64,000 bases of DNA from Camelus bactrianus. Lineage: Eukaryota > Chordata > Mammalia > Artiodactyla > Camelidae. Of this stretch, positions 1 through 9,950 are shown in pieces. The notes below the pieces were generated by a model, which made no database searches, was not told the DNA's origin, and saw only the letters and a list, made by a program, of their open reading frames with translations. Within the stretch, counting starts at the first letter, position 1. Every line of letters starts with the position of its first letter. The stretch lies in the NCBI RefSeq assembly GCF_048773025.1, contig NW_027413960.1:4467945-4531944 (forward strand), given 5' to 3'. Both the position numbers and the translations under genes were made by a program.

Positions 1-249
1 CACTGTAAAACCGAGTTGGAGCTAGTACCTCCCCATATATATGTATGGAGTGGAGTTTGCAACTGAAGAGAAACTTTGTGTTCCCAACAAGCTAGGTGAA
101 GGACGGCTTTCACACACACTTATCTCTCAGAACTGAGCATGTGGAGAGACTTTCGTTCATCTAGCACAAAGGGAACGGGTTGCAGGAGAAACTTTTACTC
201 TGGTTTCTCAGTCGGTTTCCTAGTGCCGGTTTGAAGTTCCTGAATTTTT
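1..249 (+). repeat. Reference monomer of the satellite (type F)
   Basis: This copy fixes the phase used in the annotation. In order it holds: cactgtaaaaccgag (1-15); a dyad ggagctagtacctcc (18-32); an AT-rich palindrome catatatatg (34-43); a purine-rich stretch (46-75); ttcccaacaagctagg (81-96); a CA run (111-119); a conserved gttcgttcatctagcac (151-167); aaagggaacgggttgcagg (168-186); a pyrimidine-rich stretch with tttcctagtgccgg (217-230); and the end block. Most other copies end in ttcctgcagtttt with a PstI site, whereas this one ends in cctgaattttt and lacks it. The length of 249 is exactly 83 codons, but all frames are interrupted in the consensus. A nearly identical copy starts at about 34,845. 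Confidence 0.95.
34..43. other. 10-bp AT palindrome, present in most monomers
   Basis: The sequence catatatatg is its own reverse complement. It sits inside a slightly larger imperfect dyad, CCATA (33-37) with TATGG (44-48). It recurs at the same phase in most monomers. A-type copies change its first bases to ccgtatat, and J and N copies lengthen it. Such dyads can adopt hairpin or cruciform forms, and dyad symmetries are known in several centromeric satellites. A structural role here is inference only. The TATA-like bases are no evidence of a promoter. Confidence 0.6.
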
Positions 250-486
250 CACTGTAAAACCGAGTTGGAGCTAGTACCTCCCCATATATATGTATGGAGT
301 GGAGTTTGCAACTGAAGAGAAACTTTGTGTTCCCAGCAAGCTAGGTGAAGGACGCCTTTCACACACACATATCTTTCAGAACTGAGCATGTGGAGAGACG
401 TTCGTTCATCTAGCACAAATGGAACGGTTTGCAGGAAACTTTTACTCTGGTTTCTCAGTCTGTTTCATAGTGCCGGTTTAAAGTTC

Positions 487-492
487 CTGCAG
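487..492. other. PstI site marking the monomer end
   Basis: CTGCAG lies in ttcctgcagttttcactg at the end of most monomers, so PstI digestion would give a ladder with a step of about 249 bp. F-type copies read cctgaatttttc and lack the site (for example near 240, 4,470, 4,965, 7,455, 11,188, 35,082, 39,555 and 48,260). Other single copies have lost it as cttcag, ctgaag or ctgcat. These losses should produce regular dimer or longer bands. Confidence 0.85.
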
Positions 493-1524
493 TTTTCACT
501 GTAAAGCCGTTTTGGAGCTAGTACCTCCCCGTATATATGTATGGAGTGGAGTTTGCAACTGAAGAGAAACTTTGTGTTCCCAACAAGCTAGGTGAAGAAC
601 GGCTTTCACACACACTTATCTCTCAGAACTGAGCATGTGGAGAGAATTTCGTTCATCTAGCACAAAGGGAACGGGTTGCAGGAGAAACTATTTCTCTGGT
701 TTCTCAGTCTGTTTCCTAGTGCCGGTTTGAAGTTCCTGCAGTTTTCACTGTAAAACAGAATTGGAGCTTGTACTTCCCCATATATATGTATGGAGTGGAG
801 TTTGCAACTGAAGAGAAACTTTGTGTTCCCAACAATCTAGGTGAAGGACGGCTTTCACACACACTTATCTCTCAGAACTGAGCATGTGGAGAGACGTTCG
901 TTCATCTAGAACAAAGGGAACGGGTTGCTGGGGGAAATTTTACTCTTGTTTCTCTGTCTGTTTCCTAGTGCCCGTTTGAAGTTCCTGCAGTTTTCACTGT
1001 AAAACCGAGTTGGAGCTAGTTCCTCCCCATATATATGTATGGACTGGAGTTTGCAACTGAAGAGAATCTTTGTGTTCCCAACAAGCTAGGTGTAAGTCGG
1101 CTTTCACACACACATATCTCTCAGAACTGAGCATTTGGAGAGACGTTCGTTCATCTAGTACAAAGGGAACGGGTTGCAGGAGAAACAATTACTCTGGTTT
1201 CTCAGTCTTTTTCCAAGTGCCGCTTTGAAGATCCTGCAGTTTTCACTGTAAAACCGAGTTGGAGCTAGTACCTCCCCATATATATGTATGGAGTGGAGTT
1301 TGCAACTGAAGAGAAACTTTGTGTTCCCTACAAGCTAGATGAAGGACGGCTTTCACACACACTTATCCCTCAGAACTGAGCATGTGGAGAGACGTTCTTT
1401 CATCTAGCACAAAGGGAACTGTTTGCAGGAGAAACATTTACTCTGGTTTCTCAGTCTGTTTCCTAGTGCCGGTTTGAAGTTCCTGCAGTTTTCACTGTAA
1501 AACCGAGTTGGAGCTAGTACCTTC

Positions 1525-1540
1525 CCATATATATATATGG
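1525..1540. other. 16-bp perfect AT palindrome in J/N-type monomers
   Basis: The sequence ccatatatatatatgg is a perfect palindrome, made by one g-to-a change relative to the usual ccatatatatgtatgg. It recurs in J and N copies near 2,520, 14,463, 17,450, 18,443, 22,180, 32,633, 33,130, 38,357, 44,573 and 45,566. One copy near 22,676 is longer by one AT pair. The strongest hairpin-forming site is thus restricted to certain positions of the higher-order unit. Confidence 0.75.
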
Positions 1541-3483
1541 AGTGGAGATTGCAACTGAAGAGTAACTTTGTGTTCCCAACAAGCTAGGTGAAGGACGTCT
1601 TTCACACACAATTATCTCTCAGAACTGAGCATGTATAGAGACTTTCGTTCATCTAGCACAAAGGGAACGGGTTGCAGGAGAAACTTTTACTCTGGTTTCT
1701 CCGTATTTTTCCTAGTGCCGGTTTGAAGATCCTGCAGTTTTCACTGTAAAACCGAGTTGGAGCTAGTACCTCCCCATATATATGTGTGGAGTGGAGTTTG
1801 CAACTGAAGAGAAACTTTGTGTTCCCAACAAGCTAGGTGAAGGACGGCTTTCACACACACTTATCTCTCAGAACTGAGCATGTGGAGAGACGTTCGTTCA
1901 TCTAGGACAAAGGGAACGGTTTGCAGGAGAAACTTTTACTCTGGTTTCTCAGTCTGTTTCCTAGTGCCGGTTTGAATTTCCTGCAGTTTTCACTGTAAAG
2001 CCGTATTGGAGCTAGTACCTCCCCATATATATGTATGGAGTGGAGTTTGCAACTGAAGAGAAACTTTGTGTTCCCAACAAGCTAGGTGAAGCACGGCTTA
2101 CACACACACTTATCTCTCAGAACTGAGCATGTGTAGAGACGTTCGTTCATCTAGCACAAAGGGAACGGGTTGCAGGTGAAACTTTACTCTGGTTTCTCAG
2201 TCTGTTTCCTAGTGCCGGTTTGACGTTCCTGCAGTTTTCACTGTAAAATCGAGTTGGAGCTAGTACCTCCCCATATATATGTATGGAGTGGAGTTTGCAT
2301 CTGAAGAGAAACTTTGTGTTCCCAACAAGCTAGGTGAAGGACGGCTTTCACACACAATTATCCCTCAGAAATGAGGATGTGGAGAGACGTTCGTTCATCT
2401 AGCACAAAGATAACGGGTTGCAGGAGAAACTTTTACTCTGGTTTCTCGGTCTGTTTCCTAGTGCCGGTATAAAGTTCCTGCAATTTTCACTGTAAAACCG
2501 AGTTGGAGCTAGTATTTTCCCATATATATATATGGAGTGGAGATTGCAACTTAAGAGAAACTTTGTGTTCCCAACAAGCTAGGTGAAGGACGGCTTTCAC
2601 ACACAATTATCTCTCAGAACTGAGCATGTATAGAGACTTTCGTTCATCTAGCACAAAGGGAACGGGTTGCAGGAAAAACTTTTACTCTGGTTTCTCGGTC
2701 TGTTTCCTAGTGCCGGTTTGAAGTTCCTGCAGTTTTCACTGTAAAACCGAGTTGGAGCTAGTACCTCGCCATATATATATATGGAGTGGAGTTTGCAACT
2801 GAAGAGAAACTTTGTGTTCCCAACAAGCTAGGTGAAGGACGGCTTTCACACACACATATCTCTCAGAACTGAGCTTATGGAGAGACGTTCGTACATCTAG
2901 CACAAATGGAACGGTTTGCAGGAGAAACTTTTACTCTGGTTTCTCAGTCTGTTTCCTATTGCCGGTTTGAAGTTCCTGCAGTTTTCACTGTAAAGCCGTG
3001 TTGAAGCTAGTACCTCCCCATATATATGTATGGAATGGAGTTTGCAACTGAAGAGAAACTTTGTGTTCCCAACAACCTAGGTGAAGTACGGCTTTCACAC
3101 ACACTTATCTCTCAGAACTGAGCATGTGGAGAGACGTTCGTTCATCAAGCACAAAGGGAATGGGTTGCAGGAGAAACTTTTACTCTGGTTTCTCATTCTC
3201 TTTCCTAGTGCCGGTTTGAAGTTCCTGCAGTTTTCACTGTAAAACCGAGTTGGAGCTAGTACCTCCCCATAAATATGTGTGGAGTGGTGTTTGCAACTGA
3301 AGAGAAACTTTGTGTTCCCAAAAAGCTAGGTGAAGGACGGCTTTCACACACACTTATCTCTCAGAACTGAGCATGTGGAGAGACGTTCGTTCATCTAGCA
3401 CAAAGGGAACGGGTTGCAGGAGAAACTTTTACTCTGGTTTCTCAGTCTGTTTCCTTGTGCCGGTTTGAAGTTCCTGCAGTTTT

Positions 3484-5968
3484 CACTGTAAAACAGATTT
3501 GGAGCTAGTACTTCCCCATATATATGTATGGAGTGGAGTTTGCAACTGAAGAGAAACTTTTTGTTCCCAACAAGCTTGGTGAAGGATGGCGTTCACACAC
3601 ACTTATCTCTCAGAACTGAGCATGTGGAGAGACGTTCGTTCATCTAGCCCAAAGGAACGGGTGGTAGGGGAAACTTGTACTCTGGTTTCTCGGTCTTTTT
3701 CCTAGTGGCGGTTTGAAGTTCCTGCAGTTTTCACTGTAAAACCGAGTTGGAGCTAGCACCTCCCAATATATATGTATGGAGTGGAGTTTGCAACTGAAGA
3801 GAAACTTTGTGTTCCCAACAAGCTAGGTGAAGCACGGCTTTCACACACACTTATCTCTCAGAACTGAGCATGTGGAGAGACGTTCGTTCATCTAGAACAA
3901 AGTTAACGGGTTGCTGGAGGAAATTTTACTCTTGTTTCTCTGTCTGTTTCCTAGTGCCCGTTTGAAGTTCCTGCAGTTTTCAATGTAAAACCGAGTTGGA
4001 GCTAGTACCTCCCCATATATATGTATGGAGTGGAGTTAGCAACTGAAGAGAAACTTTGTGTTCCCAACAAGCTAGGTGAAGGACGGCTTTCACACACACT
4101 TATCTCTCAGAATTGAGCATGTGGAGAGACGTTAGTTCATCTAGCACAAATGGAACGGGTTGCAGGAGAAACTTTTACTCTGGTTTCTCATTCTTTTTCC
4201 AAGTGCCGCTTTGAAGATCCTGCAGTTTTCACTGTAAAACCGAGTTGGAGCTAGTACCTCCCCATATATATGTGTGGAGTGGAGTTTGCAACTGAAGAGA
4301 AACTTTGTGTTCCCAACAAGCTAGGTGAAGGACGGCTTTCACACACACTTATCTCTCAGAACTGAGCATGTGGAGAGACGTTCGTTCATCTAGCACAAAG
4401 GGAACGGGTTGCAGGAGAAACTTTTACTCTGGTTTCTCATTCTGTTTCCTATTGCCGGTTTGAAGTTCCTGAATTTTTCACTGTAAAACCGAGTTGGAGC
4501 TAGTACCTCCCCATATATATGTGTGGATTGGAGTTTGCAACTGAAGAGAAACTTTGTGTTCCCAACAAGCTAGGTGAAGGACGGCTTTCACACACACTTA
4601 TCTCTCAGAACTGAGCATGTGGAGAGACGTTCGTTCATCTAGCACAAAGGGAACGGGTTGCAGGAGAAACTTTTACTCTGGTTTCTCAGACTTTTTCCAA
4701 GTGCCGCTTTGAAGATCCTGCAGTTTTCACTGTAAAACCGAGTTGGAGCTAGTAACTCCCCATATATATGTATGGAGTGGAGTTTGCAACTGAAGAGAAA
4801 CTTTGTGTTCCCAACAAGCTAGGTGAAGGACGGTTTCACACACACTTATCTCTCAGAACTGAGCATGTGGAGAGACTTTCGTTCATCTAGCACAAAGGAA
4901 CGGGTTGCAGGGGAAACTTTTACTCTGGTTTTTCAGTCGGTTTCCTAGTGCCGGTTTGAAGTTCCTGAATTTTTCACTGTAAAACCGAGTTGGAGCTAGT
5001 ACCTCCCCATATATATGTATGGAGTGGAGTTTGCAACTGAAGAGAAACTTTGTGTTCCCAACAAGCTAGATGAAGGACGGCTTTCACACACACTTATCCC
5101 TCAGAACTGAGCATGTGGAGAGACGTTCGTTCATCTAGCACAAAGGGAACGGGTTGCAGGAGAAACTCTTACTCTGGTTTATCAGTCTGTTTCCTATTGC
5201 CGGTTTGAAGTTCCTGCAGTTTTCACTGTAAAACCGAGTTGGAGCTAGTACGTTCCCATATATATGTATGGAGTGGTGATTGCAACTGAAGAGAATCTTT
5301 GTGTTCCCAACAAGCTAGGTGAAGGACGGCTTTCACACACACTTATCTCTCAGAACTGAGCATGTATAGAGACGTTCGTTCATCTAGCACAAAGGGAACG
5401 GGTTGCAGGGGAATCTTTTACTGTTGTTTCTCGGTCTGTTTCCTAGTGCCGGTTTGAAATTCCTGCAGTTTTCACTGTAAAACCGAGTTGGAGCTAGTAC
5501 CTCCCCATATATATGTATGGAGTGGAGTTTGCAACTGAAGAGAAACTTTGTGTTCCCAGCAAGCTAGGTGAAGGACGGCTTTCACACACACATATCTTTC
5601 AGAACTGAGCATGTGGAGAGACGTTCGTTCATCTAGCACAAATGGAACGGTTTTCAGGAAACTTTTACTCTGGTTTCTCAGTCTGTTTCCTAGTGCCGGT
5701 TTAAAGTTCCTGCAGTTTTCACTGTAAAGCCATTTTGGAGCTAGTACCTCCCCGTATATATGTATGGAGTGGAGTTTGCAACTGAAGAGAAACTTTGTGT
5801 TCCCAACAAGCTAGGTGAAGGACGGCTTTCACACACACTTATCTCTCAGAACTGAGCATGTGGAGAGACGTTCGTTCATCTAGCACAAAGGGAACGGGTT
5901 GCAGGAGAAACTTTTTCTCTGGTTTCTCAGTCTGTTTCCTAGTGCCGGTTTGAAGTTCCTGCAGTTTT
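3484..5968 (+). repeat. Block 2: first-module monomers B to I, then A
   Basis: Monomers start at 3484 (B), 3732 (C head with D tail), 3981 (E-like, with gttagttcatc), 4230 (F), 4479 (F/E mixture with gtgtggattgg), 4728 (F), 4975 (G), 5224 (H), 5473 (I) and 5720 (A). The part 3,740-4,590 recurs about 2,984 bp (12 monomers) downstream near 6,725-7,575. The part 4,728-5,960 recurs about 30,114 bp away at 34,845-36,075, including the rare string gtacgttccc (5,247 and 35,361). The B copy with aagcttggtgaaggatggcg (3,572) matches 40,150. Confidence 0.78.
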
Positions 5969-6003
5969 CACTGTAAAACAGATTTAGAGCTAGTACTTCC
6001 CCA

Positions 6004-9000
6004 TATATATGTATGGAGTGGAGTTTGCAACTGAAGAGAAACTTTTTGTTCCCAACAAACTAGGTGAAGGACGGCGTTCACACACACTTATCTCTCAGAA
6101 CTGATCATGTGGAGAGATGTTCGTTCATCAAGCACAAAGGGAATGGGTTGCAGGAGAAACTTTTACTCAGGTTTCTCAGTCTGTTTCCTAGTGCCGGTTT
6201 GAAGTTCCTGAAGTTTTCACTGTAAAACCGAGTTGGAGCTAGTACCTCCCCATATATATGTGTGGAGTGGAGTTTGCAACTGAAGAGAAACTTTGTGTTC
6301 CCAACAAGCTAGGTGAAGGACGGCTTTCACACACACTTATCTCTCAGAACTGAGCATGTGGAGAGACGTTCGTTCATCTAGCACAAAGGGAACGGGTTGC
6401 AGGAGAAACATTTACTCTGGTTTCTCAGTCTGTTTCCTAGTGCCGGTTTAAAGTTCCTGCAGTTTTCACTGTAAAGCCGTTTTGGAGCTAGTACCTCCCC
6501 GTATATATGTATGGAGTGGAGTTTGCAACTGAAGAGAAACTTTGTGTTCCCAACAAGCTAGGTGAAAGACGGCTTTCACACACACTTATCTCTCAGAACT
6601 GAGCATGTGGAGAGATGTTCGTTCATCTAGCCCAAAGGGAACGGGTGGTAGGGGAAACTTTTACTCTGGTTTCTTGGTCTTTTTCCTAGTGGCGGTTTGA
6701 AGTTCCTGCAGTTTTCACTGTAAAACCGAGTTGGAGCTAACACCTCCCAATATATATGTATGGAGTGGAGTTTGCAACTGAAGAGAAACTTTGTGTTCCC
6801 AACAAGCTAGGTGAAGCACGGCTTTCACACACACTTATCTCTCAGAACTGAGCATGTGGAGAGACGTTCGTTCATCTAGAACAAAGGGAACGGGTTGCTG
6901 GAGGAAATTTTACTCTTGTTTCTCTGTCTGTTTCCTAGTGCCCGTTTGAAGTTCCTGCAGTTTTCAATGTAAAACCGAGTTGGAGCTAGTACCTCCCCAT
7001 ATATATGTATGGAGTGGAGTTAGCAACTGAAGAGAAACTTTGTGTTCCCAACAAGCTAGGTGAAGGACGGCTTTCACACACACTTATCTCTCAGAACTGA
7101 GCATGTGGAGAGACGTTAGTTCATCTAGCACAAATGGAACGGGTTGCAGGAGAAACTTTTACTCTGGTTTCTCATTCTTTTTCCAAGTGCCGCTTTGAAG
7201 ATCCTGCAGTTTTCACTGTAAAACCGAGTTGGAGCTAGTACCTCCCCATATATATGTGTGGAGTGGAGTTTGCAACTGAAGAGAAACTTTGTGTTCCCAA
7301 CAAGCTAGGTGAAGGACGGCTTTCACACACACTTATCTCTCAGAACTGAGCATGTGGAGAGACGTTCGTTCATCTAGCACAAAGGGAACGGGTTGCAGGA
7401 GAAACTTTTACTCTGGTTTCTCATTCTGTTTCCTATTGCCGGTTTGAAGTTCCTGAATTTTTCACTGTAAAACCGAGTTGGAGCTAGTACCTCCCCATAT
7501 ATATGTGTGGATTGGAGTTTGCAACTGAAGAGAAACTTTGTGTTCCCAACAAGCTAGGTGAAGGACGGCTTTCACACACACTTATCTCTCAGAACTGAGC
7601 ATGTGGAGAGACGTTCGTTCATCTAGCACAAAGGGAACGGGTTGCAGGGGAAACTTTTACTCTGGTTTCTCAGTCTGCTTCCTAGTGCCGGTTTAAAGTT
7701 CCTGCAGTTTTCACTGTAAAGCCGTTTTGGAGCTAGTACCTCCCCGTATATATGTATGGAGTGGAGTTTGCAACTGAAGAGAAACTTTGTGTTCCCAACA
7801 AGCTAGGTGAAGGACGGCTTTCACACACACTTATCTCTCAGAACTGAGCATGTATAGAGACGTTCGTTCATCTAGCACAAAAGGAACGGGTTGCAGGAGA
7901 AAATTTTACTCTGGTTTCTCAGTCTGTTTCCTAGTGCCGGTTTGAAGTTCCTGCAGTTTTCACTGTAAAACAGATTTGGAGCTAGTACCTCCCCATATAT
8001 ATGTATGGAGTGGAGTTAGCAACTGAAGAGAAACTTTGTGTTCCCAACAAGCTAGGTGAAAGACGGCTTTCACACACACTTATCTCTCAGAACTGAGCAT
8101 GTGGAGAGACGTTCGTTCATCTAGCACAAAGGGAACGGGTTGCAGGAGAAACTTTTACTCTGGTTTCTCAGTCTGTTTCCTAGTGCCGGTTTGAAGTTCC
8201 TGCAGTTTTCACTGTAAAACAGATTTGGAGCTAGTACTTCCCCATATATATGTATGGAGTGGAGTTTGCAACTGAAGAGAAACTTTTTGTTCCCAACAAG
8301 CTAGGTGAAGGACGGCGTTCACACACACTTATCTCTCAGAACTGAGCATGTGGAGAGACGTTCGTTCATCTAGCCCAAAGGGAACGGGTGGTAGGGGAAA
8401 CTTTTACTCTGGTTTCTCGGTCTTTTTCCTAGTGGCGGTTTGAAGTTCCTTCAGTTTTCACTGTAAAACCGAGTTGGAGCTAGCACCTCCCAATATATAT
8501 GTATGGAGTGGAGTTTGCAACTGAAGAGAAACTTTGTGTTCCCAACAAGCTAGGTGAAGGACGGCTTTCACACACACTTTACTCTCAGAACTGAGCATGT
8601 GGAGAGACGTTCGTTCATCCAGAACAAAGGGAACCGTTTGCAGTAGAATCATTTACTCTGGTTTCTCAGTCTGTTTCCTAGTGCCATTTTGATGTTCCTG
8701 CAGTTTTCACTGTAAAATCGAGTTGGAGCTAGTACCTCCCAATATATATGTATGGAGTGGAGTTTGCAACTGAAGAGAAACTTTGTGTTCCCAACAAGCT
8801 AGGTGAAGCACGGCTTTCACACACACTTATCTCTCAGAACTGAGCATGTGGAGAGACGTTCGTTCATCTAGAACATAGGGAAAGGGTTTCTGGAGGAAAT
8901 TTTACTCTTGTTTCTCTGTCTGTTTCCTAGTGCCCGTTTGAAGTTCCTGCAGTTTTCACTGTAAAACCGAGTTGGAGCTAGTTCCTCCCCATATATATGT

Positions 9001-9736
9001 ATGGAGTGGAGTTTGCAACTGAAGAGAAACTTTCTGTTCCCAACAAGCTAGATGAAGGACGGCTTTCACACACAATTATCCCTCAGAACTGAGCATGTGG
9101 AGAGACGTTCGTTCATCTAGCACAAAGGGAACGGGTTGCAGGAGAAATATTTACTCTGGTTTCTCAGTCTGTTTCCTATTGCCGGTTTGAAGTTCCTGCA
9201 GTTTTCACTGTAAAACCGAGTTGGAGCTAGTACCTACCCATATATATGCATGGAGTGGAGATTGCAACTGAAGAGAATCTTTGTGTTCCCAACAAGCTAG
9301 GTGAAGGACGGCTTTCACACACACTTATCTCTCAGAACTGAGCATGTATAGAGACGTTCGTTCATCTAGCACAAAGGGTACGGGTTGCAGGAGAATCTTT
9401 TACTCTTGTTTCACGGTCTGTTTCCTAGTGCCGGTTTGAAATTCCTGCAGTTTTCACTGTAAAACCGAGTTGGAGCTAGTACCTCCCCATATATATGTAT
9501 GGAGTGGAGTTTGCAACTGAAGAGAAACTTTGTGTTCCCAGCAAGCTAGGTGAAGGAAGGCTTTCACACACACTTATCTCTCAGAACTGAGCATGTGGAG
9601 AGACGTTCGTTCATCTAGCACAAATGGAACGGTTTGCAGGAACCTTTTACTCTGGTTTCTCAGTCTGTTTCCTAGTGCCGGTTTAAAGTTCCTGCAGTTT
9701 TCACTGTAAAGCCGTTTTGTAGCTAGTACCTCCCCG
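6004..9736 (+). repeat. 15-mer HOR, tandem copy 1 (3,733 bp)
   Basis: Fifteen monomers are followed directly by a second copy at an offset of exactly 3,733 bp. I compared many lines of the two copies, including rare variants such as ttcttggtctt, gtctgcttcc, cagtagaatcatttact, tatatgcatgg and aaagggtacggg, and found no difference. The shared sequence runs from 6,004 to 9,778 in this copy, against 9,737-13,511. The 15-mer contains members of the first module (B-like, K, A/B, C/D, E, F, A, B, C, D, G, H, I). Identity this complete points to a very recent exchange or an assembly duplication. Confidence 0.93.
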
Positions 9737-9950
9737 TATATATGTATGGAGTGGAGTTTGCAACTGAAGAGAAACTTTTTGTTCCCAACAAACTAGGTGA
9801 AGGACGGCGTTCACACACACTTATCTCTCAGAACTGATCATGTGGAGAGATGTTCGTTCATCAAGCACAAAGGGAATGGGTTGCAGGAGAAACTTTTACT
9901 CAGGTTTCTCAGTCTGTTTCCTAGTGCCGGTTTGAAGTTCCTGAAGTTTT
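9702..9950 (+). repeat. Chimeric A/B junction monomer
   Basis: The head matches A-type copies (taaagccgttttgtagc, ccccgtatat) and the tail matches the P/B-like monomer at 5,969 (caaactagg, ggcgttcac, actgatcatg, tcaagcacaaagggaatgg). It sits exactly where the two 3,733-bp copies meet. This is the expected product of an in-register exchange between non-equivalent monomers. Confidence 0.85.

Larger units (their letters stand above)
1..3483 (+). repeat. Block 1: second HOR module, order F-I-A-D-E-G-J-K-L-M-N-O-P-Q
   Basis: Fourteen monomers start at 1, 250, 497, 746, 995, 1244, 1493, 1742, 1991, 2239, 2488, 2737, 2986 and 3235. Their diagnostic bases give the order above. The stretch from E to Q is the same series found at about 31.9-34.1 kb, and in part at 13.7-18.9, 21.4-23.4 and 43.8-46 kb. 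The monomer at 250 is 247 bp because I-type copies read gcaggaaac instead of gcaggagaaac. The F-to-I step skips G and H, which separate F and I at 4,728-5,719 and at 34,845-35,835, so a two-monomer loss is likely here. There are no genes. Confidence 0.8.

Noticed and set aside
34-43. TATA-box promoter
   Set aside because: The AT run is a palindrome present in every repeat, without any downstream gene or other promoter element. Satellite transcription is possible but not shown by this.
111-119. CA microsatellite as a separate feature
   Set aside because: Only four to five CA units, of nearly constant length in all copies; it is part of the monomer. Rare contractions (60,568 and 63,300) are minor variants.
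150-162. RNA polymerase III B box (tRNA-derived SINE origin)
   Set aside because: gttcgttc matches only the GTTCG core of the B box; the rest fails, and there is no A box at a fitting distance or oligo-A tail.
151-182. CENP-B box
   Set aside because: The required pattern NTTCGNNNNANNCGGGN is not met. TTCG is present at gttcgttc and CGGG at aacggg, but they are too far apart, and the reverse strand does not fit either.
1-249. Monomer length of 249 = 83 codons, as if the array encoded a repeat protein
   Set aside because: All frames of the consensus contain stops, many copies are 247, 248 or 250 bp, and no frame stays open across even two full monomers.
8458-8652. Recurring 64-codon minus-strand open frame (also at 994, 12,191 and 40,309)
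   Set aside because: It is the same phase of the monomer on the opposite strand. It opens or closes with single-base variation between copies, and recurrence reflects the repeat, not selection for a protein.
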